Part shown: piece after piece, positions 61,353 to 64,000 of the stretch
Position numbering within the stretch: position 1 is the stretch's first letter
Layout: the number at the start of each line of letters is the position of its first letter
DNA from: Mycetocola manganoxydans
Lineage (GTDB): Bacteria; Actinomycetota; Actinomycetes; Actinomycetales; Microbacteriaceae
Assembly: GCF_003667545.1 (NCBI RefSeq)
Contig: NZ_RCUV01000003.1
Coordinates: 62,001-126,000, forward strand
Length of the DNA: 64,000 nucleotides
Direction of reading: 5' to 3'
Made by a program: the position numbers and the translations under genes
Notes under the pieces: generated by a model
Databases searched by the model: none
What the model saw: only the letters and a program-made list of their open reading frames with translations
What the model was told of the DNA's origin: nothing

Positions 61353-62201
61353 ATGACAGGCAACGACACCCTGACGAGTGATCCACGAACCGCGGATGCC
61401 GTCGGCGACGATCGAGGAAACGGTGCGGCACCCACCCGCCCGCTGACCCGTCGCACCTGGTTCGTCGTCGTCGGGGGCGCACTGATCCCGGTGCTTGTCC
61501 TCTCGATCTGGCAGCTGGTCACAACACTCGAGCTCGTGCCGGTGTCGCAGCTTCCGTCGCCCGCGATGGTGTGGACGGCGGCACTCGAACTCGCCCAGCG
61601 CGGCGAACTCGGCCTGTACACCGCGATCTCCACCCAACGCGTCCTCATCGGTTTCGCCATCGGTGCGGGCCTCGGCCTGGTCTTCGGAGCCGTCGTCGGT
61701 CTCTCTCGACTCGGCGACATCCTTCTCGCGCCGAGCCTCGGCGCCATCCGCGCGGTGCCGTCACTCGCCTGGGTTCCCCTCCTCATCATCTGGCTCAAGT
61801 ACGGCGAAGAGTCGAAGATCACCCTCATCGCGATCGGCGCGTTCTTCCCCGTGTACACGACGGTGTCCGCCGCTCTCCGCCACGTCGACCGCCAGCTCGT
61901 CGAAGCCGGTCGCGCGTTCGGGCTCAACGGCGCCCGGCTCTTCACAACCGTGCAGCTCCCGGCAGTCCTGCCGTCCGTCGTCTCGGGCCTGCGGCTCGCC
62001 CTCGCCCAGGCGTGGCTCTTCCTCGTCGCTGCCGAGTTGCTCGGGGCATCCATGGGTCTGGGCTTCCTGCTGAGTGACTCGCAAAACAACGGCAGGCTCG
62101 ACCGCATCTTCCTCGCAATCGTGCTGCTCGCCCTCCTCGGCAAGATCACCGACTCCCTCGTCGGACTGTTCGAGCGCTGGGTGAACAAACGCTGGGGTTG
62201 A
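61353..62201 (+). CDS. ABC transporter permease (SsuC-like)
   Basis: A 282-residue permease with six hydrophobic segments, a cytoplasmic N terminus of about 30 residues, and the coupling loop LVEAGRAFGLNGARLFTTVQLP (split, about 187-208). As a homodimer it forms the channel of the SsuABC-like importer. Last gene of the operon; a long stem-loop follows. Confidence 0.9.
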   Translation: MTGNDTLTSDPRTADAVGDDRGNGAAPTRPLTRRTWFVVVGGALIPVLVLSIWQLVTTLELVPVSQLPSPAMVWTAALELAQRGELGLYTAISTQRVLIGFAIGAGLGLVFGAVVGLSRLGDILLAPSLGAIRAVPSLAWVPLLIIWLKYGEESKITLIAIGAFFPVYTTVSAALRHVDRQLVEAGRAFGLNGARLFTTVQLPAVLPSVVSGLRLALAQAWLFLVAAELLGASMGLGFLLSDSQNNGRLDRIFLAIVLLALLGKITDSLVGLFERWVNKRWG

Positions 62202-62216
62202 TCCGCAGCTGAACTC

Positions 62217-62297
62217 GGTGCGATTTCACCCACTTCGGACCACGTCACCCGGCGTGCTGCGTGAAAGCGTCCGAACGGGGTGAAATCGTTCCGCACC
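62217..62297 (+). terminator. Extended stem-loop after the SsuC-like gene
   Basis: Nested arms: GGTGCG with CGCACC-type ends, GATTTCACCC (62222-62231) with GGGTGAAATC (62278-62287), and TTCGGAC (62234-62240) with GTCCGAA (62269-62275). It ends the leftmost operon and shares the GATTTCACC/GGTGAAATC words with the element at 63544-63613. Confidence 0.6.
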
Positions 62298-62427
62298 GGC
62301 GCCAGATGTCCCTTGTGAAAGCCGCCTGATGTTGGTGTGATGGGAGTGTTCGCGAAGCGCTACCCGCGCAGATACGAACCCGCCCACACCAGGGGCAGCA
62401 CCATCACCCACAAGGAGATCCCCGACA

Positions 62428-63522
62428 ATGACGTCACCCTTTGATTCCGGCGCGTCCCTCGACGCCCTGCACTCCCCCACGATCGACCACGAAACAGTCC
62501 TGGTCACCCGCGGCATCCGATCCGGTCTGACCATCAGCGTCGCCGTCCATTCCACGAAACTCGGACCAGCCCTCGGTGGCGCCCGGATCTGGAACTACGG
62601 GTCCTGGCTCGAAGCCGTCGAGGATTCCCTCCGGCTCTCGGCCGGGATGACCCTCAAGAACGCCGCGGCAGGGCTCGCCCGCGGCGGCGGCAAGTCCGTC
62701 ATCTTCGTGCCTCACGGAACCACGCTCGACAACACCGCACGCAGAGACGCCATGCTCGACCTCGGAGACGCGGTCGAGAGCCTCGGCGGCAGCTATCAAA
62801 CCGCTGAGGATGTCGGCACGAGCGCCAACGACATGGCCATCGTCTCCGAACGCACCCGGCATGTGTCCGGACTCCCCGCCGATCGGGGTGGCGTCGGTGA
62901 ACCGAGCGACGCGACAGCCGCCGGCGTGTACTCCGCCGTTCTCGCAACCCTCGACACCGTGCTCGGGAACCCCCTTGTCCGCGGCAGACATGTCACAATC
63001 TCGGGGCTCGGGCAGGTCGGTGGACGTCTCGCCCGTAGATTGGCCGCTGCCGGAGCATCCCTCATCGTCACCGACGTGAACCCCGCTCGCCGGGCCCTCG
63101 CGGAGGAGATCGGCGCGAGCTGGATCGAACCGGGTGACGAGCACCTGTTCGAGACGGACCTCTTCGTTCCCTGCGGCGTCGGCGGCGCCCTCACCCGCGA
63201 GATCATCGCCGAACTGCGCTGCCGCGCCGTCGTCGGAGCCGCCAACAACCAGCTCGCCGAACACGATGGTGCCGAGCAGTTGGCGGAGCGGGGCATCCTG
63301 TGGGCGCCGGACTTCATCGTCAACGCCGGCGGGGTGATCTACCTCGACATGGCATCGCGGCCTGGCGCAGATCTCGACTCGATCCTCGCCCGTGTCGACG
63401 GTATCGGGGAGACGCTGCGCTCGGTGTATCGCTCGGCAGCGGAACAGGGAACGACCACTCTCGCCGCAGCCGAGAAGCTCGCGATGGACCGGCTGGAGGG
63501 CGCAACACTCCGGGCGGCCTGA
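62428..63522 (+). CDS. Leucine/valine-dehydrogenase-like amino acid dehydrogenase
   Basis: A 364-residue Glu/Leu/Phe/Val dehydrogenase. The N-terminal catalytic domain has KLGPALGGARI (about 44-54), the Lys-containing LKNAAAGLARGGGKSVI (about 76-92) and AEDVGTSANDM. The NAD-binding domain begins ISGLGQVGGRLARRLAAAG (about 192-210), a Rossmann GxGxxG. It deaminates branched-chain or related amino acids oxidatively with NAD+. AAGGAG lies about ten bases before the ATG. It stands alone between two related stem-loops. Confidence 0.9.
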   Translation: MTSPFDSGASLDALHSPTIDHETVLVTRGIRSGLTISVAVHSTKLGPALGGARIWNYGSWLEAVEDSLRLSAGMTLKNAAAGLARGGGKSVIFVPHGTTLDNTARRDAMLDLGDAVESLGGSYQTAEDVGTSANDMAIVSERTRHVSGLPADRGGVGEPSDATAAGVYSAVLATLDTVLGNPLVRGRHVTISGLGQVGGRLARRLAAAGASLIVTDVNPARRALAEEIGASWIEPGDEHLFETDLFVPCGVGGALTREIIAELRCRAVVGAANNQLAEHDGAEQLAERGILWAPDFIVNAGGVIYLDMASRPGADLDSILARVDGIGETLRSVYRSAAEQGTTTLAAAEKLAMDRLEGATLRAA

Positions 63523-63543
63523 CGAACCCGGCTCGGCGCAGGC

Positions 63544-63613
63544 GCGGATTCACGCGTTCCGGCCCAGATCACGCGGTACGCCGGGTGAATCGGTCCGGGG
63601 TGCGTGAAATCGC
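63544..63613 (+). repeat. Imperfect inverted repeat related to 62217-62297
   Basis: Arms GCGGATTCACGC (63544-63555) and GCGTGAAATCGC (63602-63613) with ACGCGTTCCGG and CCGGGGTGCGT inside. Words TGAAATCG, GGTGAATCGG and TTCACG recur from the element before the dehydrogenase gene. May act as terminator or be a small repeat family. Confidence 0.5.
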
Positions 63614-63772
63614 GGCCATTGTCTGGCGCGGCCAGACCGCCGACGCAGCAAATCTGCGTCAGAAGGACGAACCACGCAGCTCCCGGTCGTGAGAGTCAAG
63701 AAAACGCCTGACCGCGGCCCAATATGCTCGACGTATCCGCAGTTCTCACACTCAAGTACCGGGAGGGTAGTT

Positions 63773-64000
63773 ATGTCGAAATCTCACGCACACGTGATCG
63801 TTGGCGAGCCCGAGGTGCTTGAAGACCGCGCCGACCTGGCCACCCACCCGGCCTGGCTCCGCCTCAAGGACGCAGCCACCGGCATCCGCCCGCTCCAGGT
63901 CAAGGACGGGTCCATTCCAGAGACGGATGTCCACGACTCCGCCCGCGGGTTCGTCGCGACGATCGTCGACGCGGTTCGCGAACTGGCGCCACTGTTCCCG
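63773..64000 (+). CDS. Unidentified gene, N-terminal 76 residues (cut by window edge)
   Basis: Reading runs open from ATG 63773 to the window end. It starts MSKSHAHVIVGEPEVLEDRA and continues with HPAWLRLKDAATGIRPLQVK. GGGAGGG six bases upstream marks the start well. There is no signal peptide or membrane segment. The sequence is hydrophilic with alternating charged stretches. I do not recognise a family and cannot say more without the rest. Confidence 0.6.
   Translation, partial: MSKSHAHVIVGEPEVLEDRADLATHPAWLRLKDAATGIRPLQVKDGSIPETDVHDSARGFVATIVDAVRELAPLFP

Overview
The window is high-GC, densely packed and largely operonic, with many ATGA, GTGA and TGATG start/stop overlaps. The gene content (DUF222/HNH 13E12-type proteins, septum-formation protein, DUF3151, F420-dependent LLM oxidoreductases, SipW-type signal peptidase with alternate-signal exported proteins) points to an actinobacterium, most likely a member of the Microbacteriaceae. 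No rRNA, tRNA, CRISPR array, phage or insertion sequence was recognised. All functions below are read from sequence alone.

Layout. 1-3423 (minus): an export cluster of three proteins with SipW-type signal segments and two further secreted proteins. 3740-5857: an AMIN-like secreted protein and a DUF222/HNH protein. 5854-9842 (minus): a SipW-type signal peptidase directly behind purA, a DUF3151 gene and a coiled-coil M23 protein. 9946-13108 (minus): a complete OpuC/ProX-type osmoprotectant ABC transporter. 13192-17095: a SnoaL-like protein, a TrmH/SpoU methyltransferase, an mntH-mntR pair with twin palindromic operators, and a HAD phosphatase. 17116-20821: septum-formation protein, pyrE, a 40-residue membrane peptide and a LysR regulator. 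20894-32426: a pyrimidine (or hydantoin) catabolic operon with ureidopropionase, dihydropyrimidinase, an LLM flavin/F420 oxidoreductase, a NMT1-type ABC importer, a class III aminotransferase and a methylmalonate/malonate-semialdehyde dehydrogenase, with a divergent MocR-type regulator. 32505-35378: LolA-like protein plus ABC exporter. 35506-40175: a predicted coenzyme F420-0 importer convergent with cofE and a second F420-dependent oxidoreductase. 40230-48406: xth and a LacI-controlled carbohydrate locus with GH130. 48611-50185: a second DUF222/HNH protein. 50212-55992: a GntR regulator, a soluble Cache protein and a polyamine-type ABC transporter. 56052-59258: AEC transporter, alpha/beta hydrolase, photolyase. 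59353-62201: sulfonate/nitrate-type ABC transporter. 62428-63522: leucine-dehydrogenase-like enzyme. 63773-64000: start of an unidentified gene.

The most interesting theme is cofactor F420. The 35.5-40.2 kb locus has the gene content expected of an organism that imports F420-0 and only adds its glutamate tail. Five kilobases away, an LLM oxidoreductase sits inside a pyrimidine-degradation operon that has every reductive-pathway step except a recognisable dihydropyrimidine dehydrogenase. Together these suggest, as an inference, that uracil or thymine could be reduced with imported F420. Secondary points are the SipW/TasA-like export cluster, the mntH twin operators overlapping an apparently leaderless start codon, a cytosolic amine-type Cache protein beside a polyamine transporter, and an identical upstream box in front of both DUF222/HNH paralogues.
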